64,000 bases of DNA from Nocardiopsis sp. N85 (GTDB lineage Bacteria > Actinomycetota > Actinomycetes > Streptosporangiales > Streptosporangiaceae): the NCBI RefSeq assembly GCF_028882275.1, contig NZ_JARBUT010000004.1:124001-188000 (forward strand). Reading direction: 5' to 3'. Under the pieces are notes generated by a model. It was given only the letters and a program-made list of their open reading frames with translations. It made no database searches and was not told where the DNA came from. Positions 1 through 8,538 of the stretch are shown here, one piece after another (within the stretch, counting starts at the first letter, position 1; each line of letters starts with the position of its first letter). A program made the translations under genes and the position numbers.

Positions 1-504
1 CCGGTCCCCGCCCAGGACGCCTACGTCGACACCTGGAAGGTCCTGGAGCGCATCGCCGCCGAGGGCCGCGCCAAGGCCGTCGGCGTGTCCAACTTCACCG
101 AGAAGACCCTGGGCCGCCTGCTGGCGGACACCGACCTCGTCCCCGCGATCAACCAGATCGAGCTGCACCCGTACCTCTCCCAGGAGTCGATGCGCGGGCT
201 CAACGCCTCCCACGGGATCCTCACCGAGGCCTGGAGCCCGCTCGGCCAGGGCAAGGACCTGCTCGAAGACCCGGTGCTCGTGGAGATCGGCGAGGCGCAC
301 GGCAAGTCCGCCGCCCAGGTGGTGCTGCGCTGGCACCTTCAGCTCGGCAACGTCGTCATCCCCAAGTCCGTGACCCCGTCCCGGATCGCGGAGAACTTCG
401 ACGTGTTCGACTTCGCGCTGAGCGACGACGACCTGAACCGGATCGGATCGCTGGATCGCGACGGCCGGATCGGCCCGGATCCGGATGAGTTCACCGTCCT
501 CTGA
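1..504 (+). CDS. Aldo/keto reductase, C-terminal part (5' end outside window)
   Basis: The frame is open from base 1 and ends at TGA 502-504, so only the last 167 codons are present. The AKR signature VGVSNF lies near the start, followed by NQIEL, a PLGQG loop, the QVVLRWHLQLGNVVIPKS strand-loop that in this family contacts the NADPH phosphate, and a usual end with LNRIGSLDRDGRIGPDP. This matches the 2,5-diketo-gluconate reductase-like AKR5 group, soluble NADPH-dependent carbonyl reductases of about 275 residues. The catalytic Asp/Tyr/Lys part lies upstream of the window. The substrate cannot be told. A strong hairpin follows the stop. Confidence 0.93.
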   Translation, partial: PVPAQDAYVDTWKVLERIAAEGRAKAVGVSNFTEKTLGRLLADTDLVPAINQIELHPYLSQESMRGLNASHGILTEAWSPLGQGKDLLEDPVLVEIGEAHGKSAAQVVLRWHLQLGNVVIPKSVTPSRIAENFDVFDFALSDDDLNRIGSLDRDGRIGPDPDEFTVL

Positions 505-522
505 GCCTTCCGGGCCATGACG

Positions 523-557
523 GTGCGGGCGGTCCCGGGGCACGGGGCCGCCCGCAC
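523..557. terminator. Hairpin terminator after the aldo/keto reductase
   Basis: GTGCGGGCGG (523-532) pairs perfectly with CCGCCCGCAC (548-557), and the inner CCC/GGG extends the stem to about 13 bp. It begins 18 bp after the stop codon. No U-tract follows, as is usual in high-GC actinomycetes. Confidence 0.65.
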
Positions 558-776
558 GATCCCGTCGACGCGAAGGCCGATACCGGCCTGCGCCCCTACC
601 CGCGAACAGGGCGAACGGGCACGACGGGGGACGCGCCCCCCGGTCGGGGGCGACTCCCCGGGGTCACGCGCGCCCCCGAGGTGGCACGGGGTCCACGGGA
701 GGCGTACAGTCCTCTCTTGGCGCGCCGGGAAGCAAAGCCGGCGAACACCGCTCTCCCTACGCGAAATCCCGAATCC

Positions 777-1658
777 ATGACCGTCGTTCCTTCGCGCACC
801 GCGCGTGTCTATCGCTCCGAGAGCGCCGAGCGTTCGGTACACGCCTGGTGCCACAAAGCCCTGAGCCGCTGGCCCGAACTCGGCCCCCTTCCCCCCGTGG
901 ACACCCGGCTGGGGAGCACCCAGGCCTTCCGCGCCGAGGGCGGCCCCGGAACCCCGGTGGTCGTGCTCTCCGGTACCAACTTCAACGCCGCCACCACGGT
1001 GCCCGCGGCCCGCGCGCTGGCGTCCGACCGCCCGGTGTACCTGGTCGACCTGCCCGGTCAGCCCGGACTCAGTTGCAGCCACCGTGTCGGCAGGGTCGGC
1101 ATCGAGTCCTACGGGGCCTGGTTCGACGAACTCCTCCCGCGGATCACCGACCGGCCCGTCCTCGTGCTGGGGCACTCCCGCGGAGCCGCCATCGCCCTGG
1201 CCTCCACGCCCTCGCCCCTGGTCGCGGGCCTGCTGCTGCTCAACCCCGCCGGGCTGACCGCCCCCGGGGTCACCTCCGAGTCGATGCGCGCCACGCTGCC
1301 GTGGATGATCCACCCCACCGAGCAGACCAGCGGTCGCCTCGTGGAATTCCTCAGCGGTCCCGAGACCCCCTGCGACGAGCACACCGACGAGACCGAGTGG
1401 CTCACCCTGGTCGCGCGCAACTGCCGCACCGGCTCCACGCCCAGCCCGCTGTACGCCGAGCAGATCCGCGCCTGGTCCGACACGCCCGTCGCCATCGCCA
1501 CCGGGTCGCACGACCCCTTCTTCTCTCCCGCGCGCCTGCACGGCCCGGCCCGCCGGTTCCTGGACGCCGAGGTCCACACCATCGAGGGCGCCGGACACCT
1601 CTCCCTGTACGAGAACCCCGATCGGGTACGCGAACTGCTGGCATCGCTCGAAGTCTGA
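777..1658 (+). CDS. Alpha/beta-fold hydrolase
   Basis: A 293-residue protein beginning MTVVPSRTARVY. The frame is also open from an ATG at 681, but the upstream 32 codons read as low-complexity Arg/Ala sequence, so 777 is preferred. It has the alpha/beta-hydrolase order: an N-terminal strand with SGTNF, a VDLPGQPG loop, the nucleophile elbow GHSRGAA, the acid in GSHDPFF and the histidine in GAGHLSLYENP. The full Ser-Asp-His triad is therefore visible. No signal peptide is seen, so it is probably cytoplasmic. The substrate is unknown. It is followed at 92 bp by a BCCT transporter with its own regulatory dyad, so co-transcription is uncertain. Confidence 0.85.
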   Translation: MTVVPSRTARVYRSESAERSVHAWCHKALSRWPELGPLPPVDTRLGSTQAFRAEGGPGTPVVVLSGTNFNAATTVPAARALASDRPVYLVDLPGQPGLSCSHRVGRVGIESYGAWFDELLPRITDRPVLVLGHSRGAAIALASTPSPLVAGLLLLNPAGLTAPGVTSESMRATLPWMIHPTEQTSGRLVEFLSGPETPCDEHTDETEWLTLVARNCRTGSTPSPLYAEQIRAWSDTPVAIATGSHDPFFSPARLHGPARRFLDAEVHTIEGAGHLSLYENPDRVRELLASLEV

Positions 1659-1720
1659 CCTTCGACCGGTCGTCGACCCGTGTCCCGGCCGACCTCCGAG
1701 GGCGAAACACGAAAGACTCT

Positions 1721-1745
1721 CCGTGGTTGATCAATCACGGGGAGG
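1721..1745 (+). promoter_or_regulatory. 20-bp dyad abutting the ribosome binding site of the BCCT gene
   Basis: CCGTG-N-TTGATCAA-N-CACGG (1721-1740) is symmetric at 18 of 20 positions and runs straight into the Shine-Dalgarno GGAGG (1741-1745), 5 nt before the GTG start. It can be read as a repressor operator or as an RNA hairpin beside the SD. The sequence cannot decide between these. Confidence 0.5.
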
Positions 1746-1750
1746 CATAA

Positions 1751-3346
1751 GTGCTCGACAGGGCGGCGCGGGCCCTCGGTCTCAGGACCGACCCCGCCAT
1801 CTTCTTCGGCGCGGTGGGAATGACGACGCTCTTCGTGGTGTGCGCCATCGTCTTCACCGGCACGGTGGACGCGGTCTTCGGCGCGATGTCCGACTGGATC
1901 CTCGTCCACCTCGGATGGTTCTACATCCTCGGGGTCACGACCTTTCTGGCCTTCCTCATCTGGATCGCCCTGAGCCGGTACGGCCGGGTCCGACTCGGCC
2001 CGGACGACAGCCGGCCCGACTACAGCGATCCCATCTGGTTCTGCATGCTCTTCGCCGCGGGCATCGGCAGCATCCTCATGTTCTGGGGCGTGGCGGAACC
2101 CATCAGCCACTTCGCCGAACCGCCGCTGCGCGACGCGGAACCCGAATCGGTGCAGGCCGCCAGGGAGGCCATGGGCTTCACCCTCTACCACTTCGGCCTG
2201 CACACCTGGACGATCTTCTGCCTGCCCGGGCTGGCCTTCGCCTACTTCACGCATCGCAAGGGGCTGCCCTTCCGGGTGAGCTCGATCCTGTACCCCTTCC
2301 TCGGGGAACGGATCCACGGCCCCATCGGGCGCTTCATCGACACGTTCGCCGTGCTCGGCACCCTCTTCGGTGTGGCCGTCACCATCGGTCTGGGCACCAT
2401 GCAGATCAACAGTGGTCTGTACAACCTCTTCGGGGTACCGGAGAGCAGGCTCGTCCAGCTCATCCTCATCGCCTCCGTGACCACCCTCGCGGTGATCTCC
2501 GTGGCCACCGGCCTCGACGTCGGCATCAAGTGGCTGTCCACGATCAACATCGTGCTGGCCGTCGGACTGCTGATCTTCGTGTTCCTCGCCGGATCGAGCC
2601 TGTACCTGATCAAGGGGGTCGTCGAGACCACCGGTGTGTACCTGCAATGGCTGGTCCCGCTCTCCTTCTGGAACGACACCTTCGGCAACACCGGGTGGCA
2701 GGGTTCGTGGACCGTCTTCTACTGGGCGTGGACCATCACCTGGTCCCCGTTCGTGGGGATCTTCGTCGCCCGCATCTCCCGGGGACGCACCATCAAGGAG
2801 TTCGTCCTCGGCGTGCTCGCCGTCCCCACCGCGTTCAGCATCGTGTGGTTCGGCGTCTTCGGCCTGTCGGCGTTCGACATCGAGCTGAACCAGGGAGGGG
2901 ATCTGGTCCGCGCCGTCGTCGTCGAGGAGGACCTTCCCGGGGCCCTGTTCGCCTTCCTCGCCAACTACCCCGCGGCCACCCTCCTGTCCGCGGTGAGCAT
3001 CCTCATCGTGGTCGTCTTCTTCACCACCTCATCGGACTCCGCGTCCCTCGTGGTCGACATGCTGTGCTCGGGCACGCCCACGTCGCCCACGCGCCAACGG
3101 GTGTTCTGGGGCATCACCGAGGGCGTGGTCGCCGCCACCGTGCTCACCGCCGGCGGGGTGGGCGGGCTGGAGGCGTTGCAGCAGACGATCATCGTCTTCG
3201 GGCTGCCGTTCTTCGTCATCGCCTTCTTCATGATGGCCGGCCTCGTCCGCGCCCTTCGGGGGGAACCGGAGAGCGCCTTCGTCCGGAGCCGCAGGAGGAG
3301 GCGGGCCGACGAGGGGGCGGCCGCGTCGGGCGAGGACCCCGGATAG
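1751..3346 (+). CDS. BCCT-family betaine/choline/carnitine transporter
   Basis: A 531-residue integral membrane protein starting at GTG 1751 with GGAGG 5 nt upstream. About twelve hydrophobic segments are visible. The family motif FWGVAEPISHF (about residues 115-125) and the aromatic segment WTITWSPFVGIFVARISRGR (about 325-344) are hallmarks of BCCT carriers, which import trimethylammonium osmolytes with Na+ or H+. The C-terminus is short and Arg-rich (RSRRRRRADE), as in osmosensing members where a charged tail modulates transport. It is likely an osmoprotectant importer; glycine betaine versus choline cannot be told. The dyad next to its SD suggests dedicated control. It ends in a strong bidirectional terminator. 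Confidence 0.93.
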   Translation: MLDRAARALGLRTDPAIFFGAVGMTTLFVVCAIVFTGTVDAVFGAMSDWILVHLGWFYILGVTTFLAFLIWIALSRYGRVRLGPDDSRPDYSDPIWFCMLFAAGIGSILMFWGVAEPISHFAEPPLRDAEPESVQAAREAMGFTLYHFGLHTWTIFCLPGLAFAYFTHRKGLPFRVSSILYPFLGERIHGPIGRFIDTFAVLGTLFGVAVTIGLGTMQINSGLYNLFGVPESRLVQLILIASVTTLAVISVATGLDVGIKWLSTINIVLAVGLLIFVFLAGSSLYLIKGVVETTGVYLQWLVPLSFWNDTFGNTGWQGSWTVFYWAWTITWSPFVGIFVARISRGRTIKEFVLGVLAVPTAFSIVWFGVFGLSAFDIELNQGGDLVRAVVVEEDLPGALFAFLANYPAATLLSAVSILIVVVFFTTSSDSASLVVDMLCSGTPTSPTRQRVFWGITEGVVAATVLTAGGVGGLEALQQTIIVFGLPFFVIAFFMMAGLVRALRGEPESAFVRSRRRRRADEGAAASGEDPG

Positions 3347-3409
3347 GCGCCGTTCTCGCGGGTCCTCCCGCCCCGGGGCCGGGGGCCGTCCGCCGAGACC
3401 CCGCCGAGA

Positions 3410-3440
3410 CCCCGCCGCGCCCCGCCGGGGCGCGGCGGGG
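3410..3440. terminator. Bidirectional terminator between the BCCT and APH genes
   Basis: CCCCGCCGCGCCCC (3410-3423) and GGGGCGCGGCGGGG (3427-3440) form a perfect 14-bp stem with a 3-nt loop, between two convergent genes. Confidence 0.75.
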
Positions 3441-3481
3441 GTGGGAGCACGTCCTCGGCGCATCGACCGTGGTGGGACCGG

Positions 3482-4285
3482 TCACACCGGCCAGAAGAAG
3501 GCGTCGAGTTCTCGGTACAGCTCCACACGCTCCGGATCGATCCGGTCCCTGCCGTAGGCGTCCAGGAAGGCCTCGGCGTCGCGCGGCCCGAACGACGGGT
3601 TGAGGTCGGACAGCATGCTGCCCGTCATGTCCACGAGATCCAGGTGCCGGTCTCCCACGCCCATCCGGCCCAGGTCGATGAGGGACCACCGACCGTCGTC
3701 GTCCACCAGGACGTTGGGCAGGCAGTAGTCGCCGTGCAGCAGGACCGGGCCGGACACCTCCGTCCGGGACAGCCGTTCGGCCAGGCCCCGCAGTGCTCCG
3801 GCGGGGCTTCCGCCCTCCCGGGGCCGGTGCTCCGCGGCCCGCCAGGACCGGTCCACGAGTCCCGCCGCCACCCGCTCGCGCGCCCGCTCCAGCAGTACGT
3901 CCGGGCCGAGCGGGAACGGCGGTCCGGAGAGGGACGCGGTGTGCAGTTCCCGCAGCGCCCGGGCCAGGGTGGCGATCAGGGCGGAGCGCTCGTGCCCGGG
4001 TTCGTGGGCGGCCCTCCCGGGCCGGTGCTCCATCGTCAGCCAGCGCTCGCCCCGCCACTCCCCGGAGTCCAGCAGGCGGGGCACCGGCAGCGGGGTGTCG
4101 GCCAGCCGGCGCAGCCGCCGCTCCGTTCCGGCCAGTTCGGACACCAGGTCGGGGCGGTCCGTGCCCGCCGCCTTGAACACCGCGACCGGTCGCCCGGACA
4201 CGTACAGGCGGGCGACCCGGGCCCCGGACAGGCCCACGTCGATCTCCTCGACCCGATCGGCGGTGACACCCGGCGGCAGCGACAT
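3482..4285 (-). CDS. Aminoglycoside 3'-phosphotransferase-like kinase (APH family)
   Basis: A 267-residue protein from ATG 4285. The frame stays open to 4474, but the upstream part is compositionally random. The catalytic loop HGDYCLPNVLVDD and the following IDLGRMGVGDRHLDLVD match the APH(3') subfamily (HGD-x-CLPN and ID-x-GR-x-G-x-ADR in kanamycin kinases), and it ends with the usual RELDAFFWP helix. The N-terminal ATP-binding strand keeps a Lys (VAVFKAAG). It probably phosphorylates an aminoglycoside or related alcohol in the cytoplasm, possibly as self-protection or intrinsic resistance; substrate specificity is unproven. There is no SD. A TAGGCT hexamer lies 7 nt before ATG, suggesting a leaderless mRNA. 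A TetR gene lies 185 bp upstream on the same strand. Confidence 0.85.
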   Translation of the reverse strand: MSLPPGVTADRVEEIDVGLSGARVARLYVSGRPVAVFKAAGTDRPDLVSELAGTERRLRRLADTPLPVPRLLDSGEWRGERWLTMEHRPGRAAHEPGHERSALIATLARALRELHTASLSGPPFPLGPDVLLERARERVAAGLVDRSWRAAEHRPREGGSPAGALRGLAERLSRTEVSGPVLLHGDYCLPNVLVDDDGRWSLIDLGRMGVGDRHLDLVDMTGSMLSDLNPSFGPRDAEAFLDAYGRDRIDPERVELYRELDAFFWPV

Positions 4286-4298
4286 ACCCGGCAGCCTA
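4286..4298 (-). promoter_or_regulatory. Putative leaderless -10 element of the APH gene
   Basis: On the minus strand TAGGCT (4298-4293) is followed by 7 nt and then ATG. No Shine-Dalgarno and no convincing -35 are seen. This spacing would place the transcription start on the ATG. Confidence 0.45.
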
Positions 4299-4470
4299 AC
4301 CGGGCCGCCCCGACCGTCCCACTCCTTTCCCACCCATCGCGAGCGTCCGGAACGCGCCGCCGTTCCCCCGCCGCCGTGGGAGCGGAGGGACGGACACGTC
4401 CCCGTGCCCGGTCCGCCGTCGGGCCCGCGGCACCGGTGGGCCGTACGCGGCAGGAGCGCGGCGCCCTGCC

Positions 4471-5133
4471 TCACCTCGTTCGATCGTCGGTTCGGGACGG
4501 TTCCGGCCCGGCGCCGACGGCGGGCAGGATCACCTCGTCGACGATGCGGGCGAGATGGTCCCGCCCGGGTGTCCGGCGGTGGTCGACGGCGTACTTGAGG
4601 ACCATGGCCTCGCCGATGTCGACGGTCACGTCGGTCACCCGAGAGGGGTCGATCCGCCCCCGGTCGGCGTAGTGCGCCAGAACGGTGCGGGTGAACCGCC
4701 CGCCCCGGGGCTCGAACACCTCCCGGGTGAAGCGCTCGTGCAGCATCGGCTCGCGCACCGATTCGGCGATCACCGCGAACATGGCCCGGCCCAAGGGGTC
4801 GTCACTGAGCTCGGCCAGCATCACCAGCGACTCGATGAGGTCGCCCCGCAGATCGTCGGCCCCCGGTGCGGGCCGCTCCTGCGGAAAGTGGTGGTACATC
4901 GCTTCGAGCAGGATGTCCGCCGGGCCGGCCCAGCGGCGGTAGAGGGACGTCTTGGCGGTGCCCGCCCGCCGGGCGATCCCCTCCATGGACAGACGGTGCA
5001 GCCCGTTCTCCGCGGCCTCCACTATCGCCGCCTCGTGGATGGCCTCGATGAGTTCGGGGCCGCGCCTGCGCGTCCGCTTCGGAGGGACCTCACCGGGGTC
5101 GTCGGCGGCCTCCGCGGTAGTCGAAGCGTCCAT
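4471..5133 (-). CDS. TetR-family transcriptional regulator
   Basis: A 220-residue protein starting at ATG 5133. After a charged N-tail (PPKRTRRRGPEL) comes a typical TetR helix-turn-helix: AIVEAAENGLHRLSMEGIARRAGTAKTSLYRRW (about residues 32-64). A ligand/dimer domain follows, with EVILPAVG near the C-terminus as in the TetR_C_11-like group. It is divergent from a DUF418 membrane protein, and the 147-bp intergenic region holds two GATACG-N4-CGTATC operators, one just upstream of its own start. It most likely represses itself and the DUF418 gene. The effector is unknown. The APH gene downstream is separated by 185 bp and has its own promoter-like element. Confidence 0.92.
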   Translation of the reverse strand: MDASTTAEAADDPGEVPPKRTRRRGPELIEAIHEAAIVEAAENGLHRLSMEGIARRAGTAKTSLYRRWAGPADILLEAMYHHFPQERPAPGADDLRGDLIESLVMLAELSDDPLGRAMFAVIAESVREPMLHERFTREVFEPRGGRFTRTVLAHYADRGRIDPSRVTDVTVDIGEAMVLKYAVDHRRTPGRDHLARIVDEVILPAVGAGPEPSRTDDRTR

Positions 5134-5145
5134 GGACTTCCCAAC

Positions 5146-5167
5146 TAAGATACGTTGGCGTATCTTA
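5146..5167. promoter_or_regulatory. TetR operator O1 (perfect dyad)
   Basis: TAAGATACG-N4-CGTATCTTA is a perfect 9-bp inverted repeat, 12 bp upstream of the tetR start. Its core GATACG-N4-CGTATC recurs at O2. Confidence 0.85.
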
Positions 5168-5181
5168 ATAGCGCGGCATTG

Positions 5182-5197
5182 GATACGGCATCGTATC
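5182..5197. promoter_or_regulatory. TetR operator O2
   Basis: GATACG-N4-CGTATC has the same half-sites and spacer length as O1. The centres are 33 bp apart (about three helical turns), so two dimers would sit on one face of the DNA. Confidence 0.8.
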
Positions 5198-5280
5198 TCA
5201 CCTTGCTCCGTGCGTCCGTGCGCCCAGGCGCGCCGATGCCGCCCCTCGACGGACCACCGACCACGAACGGAGCGATCCCC

Positions 5281-6504
5281 GTGTCCACTCGCCCCCGGCC
5301 CCCCGCCGACACGGCCCACGGCACCGCCCTCGCCCACCGGGCGGTCGCCCCCGACCTGGCCCGCGGCGTGATGCTGCTGGTCATCGCCGTGGTGCACGCC
5401 CACATCTTCCGGCTGCTCGCCACCGGAGACGCCACCGCCCCCACCGGCGTACTCGACACCGCGACCACGATGGCCGTGCTCGTGTTCGCCGAGGCGCGCG
5501 GTTATCCGATGTTCGCGGCCCTGTTCGGGTACGGGCTGGCCTGGATGTACCTGCGGCGGACCGCCGAGGGGCGACCACGGCCCTGGATCCGCGCCCTGGT
5601 GCGCCGACGCGGCCGGTGGATGGTGGCCATCGGGCTGCTGCACACGCTGCTGCTCTTCTTCGGCGACATCATCGCTGTGTACGGGCTCATCGCCCTGCTC
5701 TTCGCCGGACTGCTGCACGTCACCGACCGGCGGCTGCTCGCCCACGGGTTCACCTGGATGGCGGTCGGCTCCCTGATCTACGCGCTGGGCACGACCCTGC
5801 CCGCCCTCACCGATCCCGAGTCCGCCGAGGCGGTGATGAGCCCGGACCCGCTGGCCGACATGGTGGTGCGGCTCGTGACCTGGCCGGTCATGACCCCGCT
5901 GCTCATGGTGACCTCGGTGTTCCCCTTCACCATCGGGGTGTGGGCCGCCCGACGCCGGCTCCTGGAACACCCCGAGGCCCATCTGCCGCTCCTGCGCCGC
6001 GTCGCCGGAATCGGAATCCCGCTCGCCGTCCTCGGCGGGCTGCCCCAGGCCCTGATGTCCACGGGCCTGTGGCGGCCACCCATCGCGGTGGAGGCCGGCG
6101 GTGTCTGGCTCCACGTGCTCACCGGTTACGCGGGCGGGTTCGGCTATGCCGCGCTCATCGCGCTGATCGCGGTCCGGCTCGGCGACCGCCGGGGCCCGAT
6201 CACCCGGGCGCTGGTCGCCACCGGGCAGCGCTCCATGACCTGCTACCTGTTGCAGTCGGTGGCCTGGACGGTGCTGTTCACGCCCTACGCCCTGGACCTG
6301 GCCGCCCGGCTGTCCGGCTTCACCTCCGTGCTGGTGGGCGTCGCGGTCTGGGCGACCACCGTGGTCCTGGCCGACCTGATGCGCCGCGCGGGTGTCCGCG
6401 GCCCCGCCGAACGCTTTCTCCGGTGGCGCACCTACGCGCCTCTCGGCCGTGACCGCCTCGACCCGTCCGTGCCGGGTGCGCACGGCGATCGTCGGACCCC
6501 CTGA
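5281..6504 (+). CDS. DUF418 family membrane protein
   Basis: A 407-residue polytopic protein. GTG 5281 is preferred because GGAG (5269-5272) lies 8 nt upstream; longer in-frame starts (ATG 5236, TTG 5155) lack an SD, and the latter lies inside operator O1. The N-terminus APDLARGVMLLVIAVVH and the C-terminal block GQRSMTCYLLQSVAWTVLF are diagnostic of DUF418/YeiB-type proteins, which have about eight membrane segments and no established biochemical role. Expression is likely controlled by the divergent TetR protein through O1 and O2. Such TetR-DUF418 pairs resemble efflux or membrane-stress modules, but no substrate can be proposed. Confidence 0.88.
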   Translation: MSTRPRPPADTAHGTALAHRAVAPDLARGVMLLVIAVVHAHIFRLLATGDATAPTGVLDTATTMAVLVFAEARGYPMFAALFGYGLAWMYLRRTAEGRPRPWIRALVRRRGRWMVAIGLLHTLLLFFGDIIAVYGLIALLFAGLLHVTDRRLLAHGFTWMAVGSLIYALGTTLPALTDPESAEAVMSPDPLADMVVRLVTWPVMTPLLMVTSVFPFTIGVWAARRRLLEHPEAHLPLLRRVAGIGIPLAVLGGLPQALMSTGLWRPPIAVEAGGVWLHVLTGYAGGFGYAALIALIAVRLGDRRGPITRALVATGQRSMTCYLLQSVAWTVLFTPYALDLAARLSGFTSVLVGVAVWATTVVLADLMRRAGVRGPAERFLRWRTYAPLGRDRLDPSVPGAHGDRRTP

Positions 6505-6537
6505 CCCCCGGACGGGCCCGCTCGCGCCGGTGACAGC

Positions 6538-7302
6538 ATGGGCGGCATGGGAACCACCGACGACGAACGCTTCCTCTCCGACACCGCCGACCGATTGGCC
6601 GGACTGCCCCGGGTGCGGGCGGTGACCCTGGGCGGCTCCCGTGCCCGGGGAGAACACCGACCCGACAGCGACTGGGACCTGGCGATCTACTACCGGGGGG
6701 ACTTCGACCCGGAGGACCTGCGGGCCCTGGGGTGGCCGGGCGAGGTGTCTGAGGTCGGCGGCTGGGGCGGCGGGGTCTTCAACGGCGGCGCCCGGCTGCG
6801 GATCGACGGCCGCCGGGCGGACGTGCACTACCGCGACCTCGACGCGGTCGAGCATCAGATGGAGCGGGCCCGGGTGGGGGGCTTCGACGTGGAACCCCTC
6901 ATGTTCCACCTGGTGGGCGTCCCCACCTACCTGGTCGTCGCCGAACTCGCCCTGGGACGTGCCCTCGTCGGTGACCTGCCCCGCCCCGAGTACCCCGACG
7001 CGCTGCGTGTGAGCGCGCCGCCCCGGTGGCGCGGACTCGCCGCCGCCACCCTGGGGTACGCCGAGCACGGCCACGCGCCGTACGGCCGGGTGACCCAGAC
7101 CGCCGGCCTCATCGCCCAGGCCGCCGCCCACACGGCCCACGCGGTGCTGGCCGAACGGGGGGAGTGGGCGACCAACGACAAGGCCCTCCTGGCCCGCGCC
7201 GGTCTGGAGGAGGTCGACCTGGTCATCGCCGGGATGACCGCCGACCCGCAGGACCCGGTGGCGGCCGTGGCCGAGGTCGGCCGGATCATCGCCACCGCCT
7301 GA
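6538..7302 (+). CDS. Nucleotidyltransferase domain protein
   Basis: A 254-residue protein (251 if ATG 6547 is used; neither start has a clear SD). Residues about 30-50 carry the Pol-beta-type nucleotidyltransferase motif GGSRARGEHRPDSDWDL (GS-x10-D-x-D), with a third acidic residue in DVHYRD near residue 100. The C-terminal half is helical (TLGYAEHGHAPYGRVTQTAGLIAQAAAH) and resembles the accessory domain of ANT-like and DUF4037-type proteins. It probably transfers a nucleotide to a small molecule or protein; specificity is unknown. It stands alone with no partner kinase or HEPN gene nearby, which argues against a MNT/HEPN toxin-antitoxin pair. Confidence 0.85.
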   Translation: MGGMGTTDDERFLSDTADRLAGLPRVRAVTLGGSRARGEHRPDSDWDLAIYYRGDFDPEDLRALGWPGEVSEVGGWGGGVFNGGARLRIDGRRADVHYRDLDAVEHQMERARVGGFDVEPLMFHLVGVPTYLVVAELALGRALVGDLPRPEYPDALRVSAPPRWRGLAAATLGYAEHGHAPYGRVTQTAGLIAQAAAHTAHAVLAERGEWATNDKALLARAGLEEVDLVIAGMTADPQDPVAAVAEVGRIIATA

Positions 7303-7489
7303 CCGGGACCCGTCGCCCTTCTCCCGGGTCCGTTGTGGGGGCGGCCTCCATCGGTCCCTCGCGGGCCGGGGCCCTTCCTCCCGGGTCCGTGGTGGACGCC
7401 GTTCGGTCGCGTGCCCGGATCCCGCACGAAAAGTGTCCCGACGTGCGCGTGCGGCCGCTCCGGGGCGTCCTACCCCGAGGGAGGGAAGA

Positions 7490-7516
7490 GGGTCGCGCCG
7501 ATGATCGGCGCGACCC
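7490..7516. terminator. Bidirectional terminator
   Basis: GGGTCGCGCCGA (7490-7501) and TCGGCGCGACCC (7505-7516) form a perfect 12-bp stem with a 3-nt loop between the convergent nucleotidyltransferase and GNAT genes. Confidence 0.75.
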
Positions 7517-7530
7517 CCTCGGTCGATCCC

Positions 7531-8493
7531 CTACAGCGGAGCGTCCCACGTCATGTCGATGACCTCGCTGATGGTGGCGTAGCCCGCCCGGGCGAAGGCC
7601 GCCGCCATGGGCGTGTTCCCCAGGTCGGTGGACGCTCGGGCGTACGTGACGCCACCCTCCTCCACCAGCACCCGGGTGCCCTCGGCGAGGATGTCGTCGA
7701 TGTACCCGTAGCCCCGGTGCTCGGGCAGCACCGCGATGTAGCCGATGATCGGGTGGTAGGCGTTGCGCGCGGGCAGCACGAAGCCCACCGGCTCCCCGTC
7801 GGGCAGGGTCGCGATCCGCCACCACGAACGCGGCGTCGAGTACCGGGCGAACTCCTCCTCGAACCCGTCGGAGACGATCTCCGCCGGGGTCTTGGTGGCC
7901 GTTTCGCTCCGGTGGTGGGCGTCCAGGCTGCCCTGGAGCGCCCGCTCCATCAGATCCCGCATCTCCCGCTCGTCCCGGATCTCCCGGAACCGCAGCCGGT
8001 CGCCCGGCGCGGGCGTGACCTCGCCCTTGGTCCATTCGAAGCGCAGCCGCTCCACGAGGAGGGAGCCGCCGGTCTTCTCCACGGCGGCCATCCGCTCGGT
8101 CACCGCCCGGTGCTCGACCGGAACGGCACGCCAACCCGCGGAGACGTAGCGCAGGTACTCGGGCGGCACGGCACCCTCGGGCAGGGTCGCGCCGAGCGCG
8201 GTGCGCAGCAGGTGCTCCAGGGCCGCCGTCCGGTCCGGCTCCCCGTCCGCGTCGTCGACGTCGAGCACGTCGAGGAGCAGGGGCGCGTCACCCCGTTCGA
8301 GAGCCCAGAAGGCCAGCCGTGCCACGAGCCGGTCCCCGTCGAGGGCGACCCACATCCACTCGGGGACACGGCGACCCTCGGCCAGGTCGCCGGCGAGTTC
8401 ATCGTTCAGCATGTACGGGAACCGGGTGAACAGGTCCAGTTCCTCGGGCCCGGTGATCGGGCGAACGGTCAGGTCGGATACCAGAGAAGTCAA
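7531..8493 (-). CDS. GNAT-family N-acetyltransferase (two-domain)
   Basis: A 320-residue protein starting with TTG 8493, preceded by GAAGG about 7 nt upstream. The C-terminal domain has the acetyl-CoA-binding signature IIGYIAVLPEHRGYGYIDDILAEG (about residues 245-268) and a downstream N-x-P-M-AAAFARAGY helix, typical of GNAT motif A/B. The N-terminal half (residues about 1-150) resembles a second, degenerate GNAT fold, as in mycothiol-synthase-like tandem acetyltransferases. Acceptor unknown. A 17-codon ORF with a far stronger SD lies 46 bp upstream on the same strand and may control it. Confidence 0.85.
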   Translation of the reverse strand: MTSLVSDLTVRPITGPEELDLFTRFPYMLNDELAGDLAEGRRVPEWMWVALDGDRLVARLAFWALERGDAPLLLDVLDVDDADGEPDRTAALEHLLRTALGATLPEGAVPPEYLRYVSAGWRAVPVEHRAVTERMAAVEKTGGSLLVERLRFEWTKGEVTPAPGDRLRFREIRDEREMRDLMERALQGSLDAHHRSETATKTPAEIVSDGFEEEFARYSTPRSWWRIATLPDGEPVGFVLPARNAYHPIIGYIAVLPEHRGYGYIDDILAEGTRVLVEEGGVTYARASTDLGNTPMAAAFARAGYATISEVIDMTWDAPL

Positions 8494-8538
8494 AGCGACA
8501 CCTTCGGAGTGTGCGCCCGTTCGCCCGGAGGCGGGCCC

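Noticed and set aside
5133..7140. An 889-codon open frame on the minus strand upstream of the TetR gene
   Set aside because: It is antisense to the DUF418 and nucleotidyltransferase genes and has low-complexity Gly/Gln/His composition. Only its last 220 codons, the TetR part from ATG 5133, look like protein.
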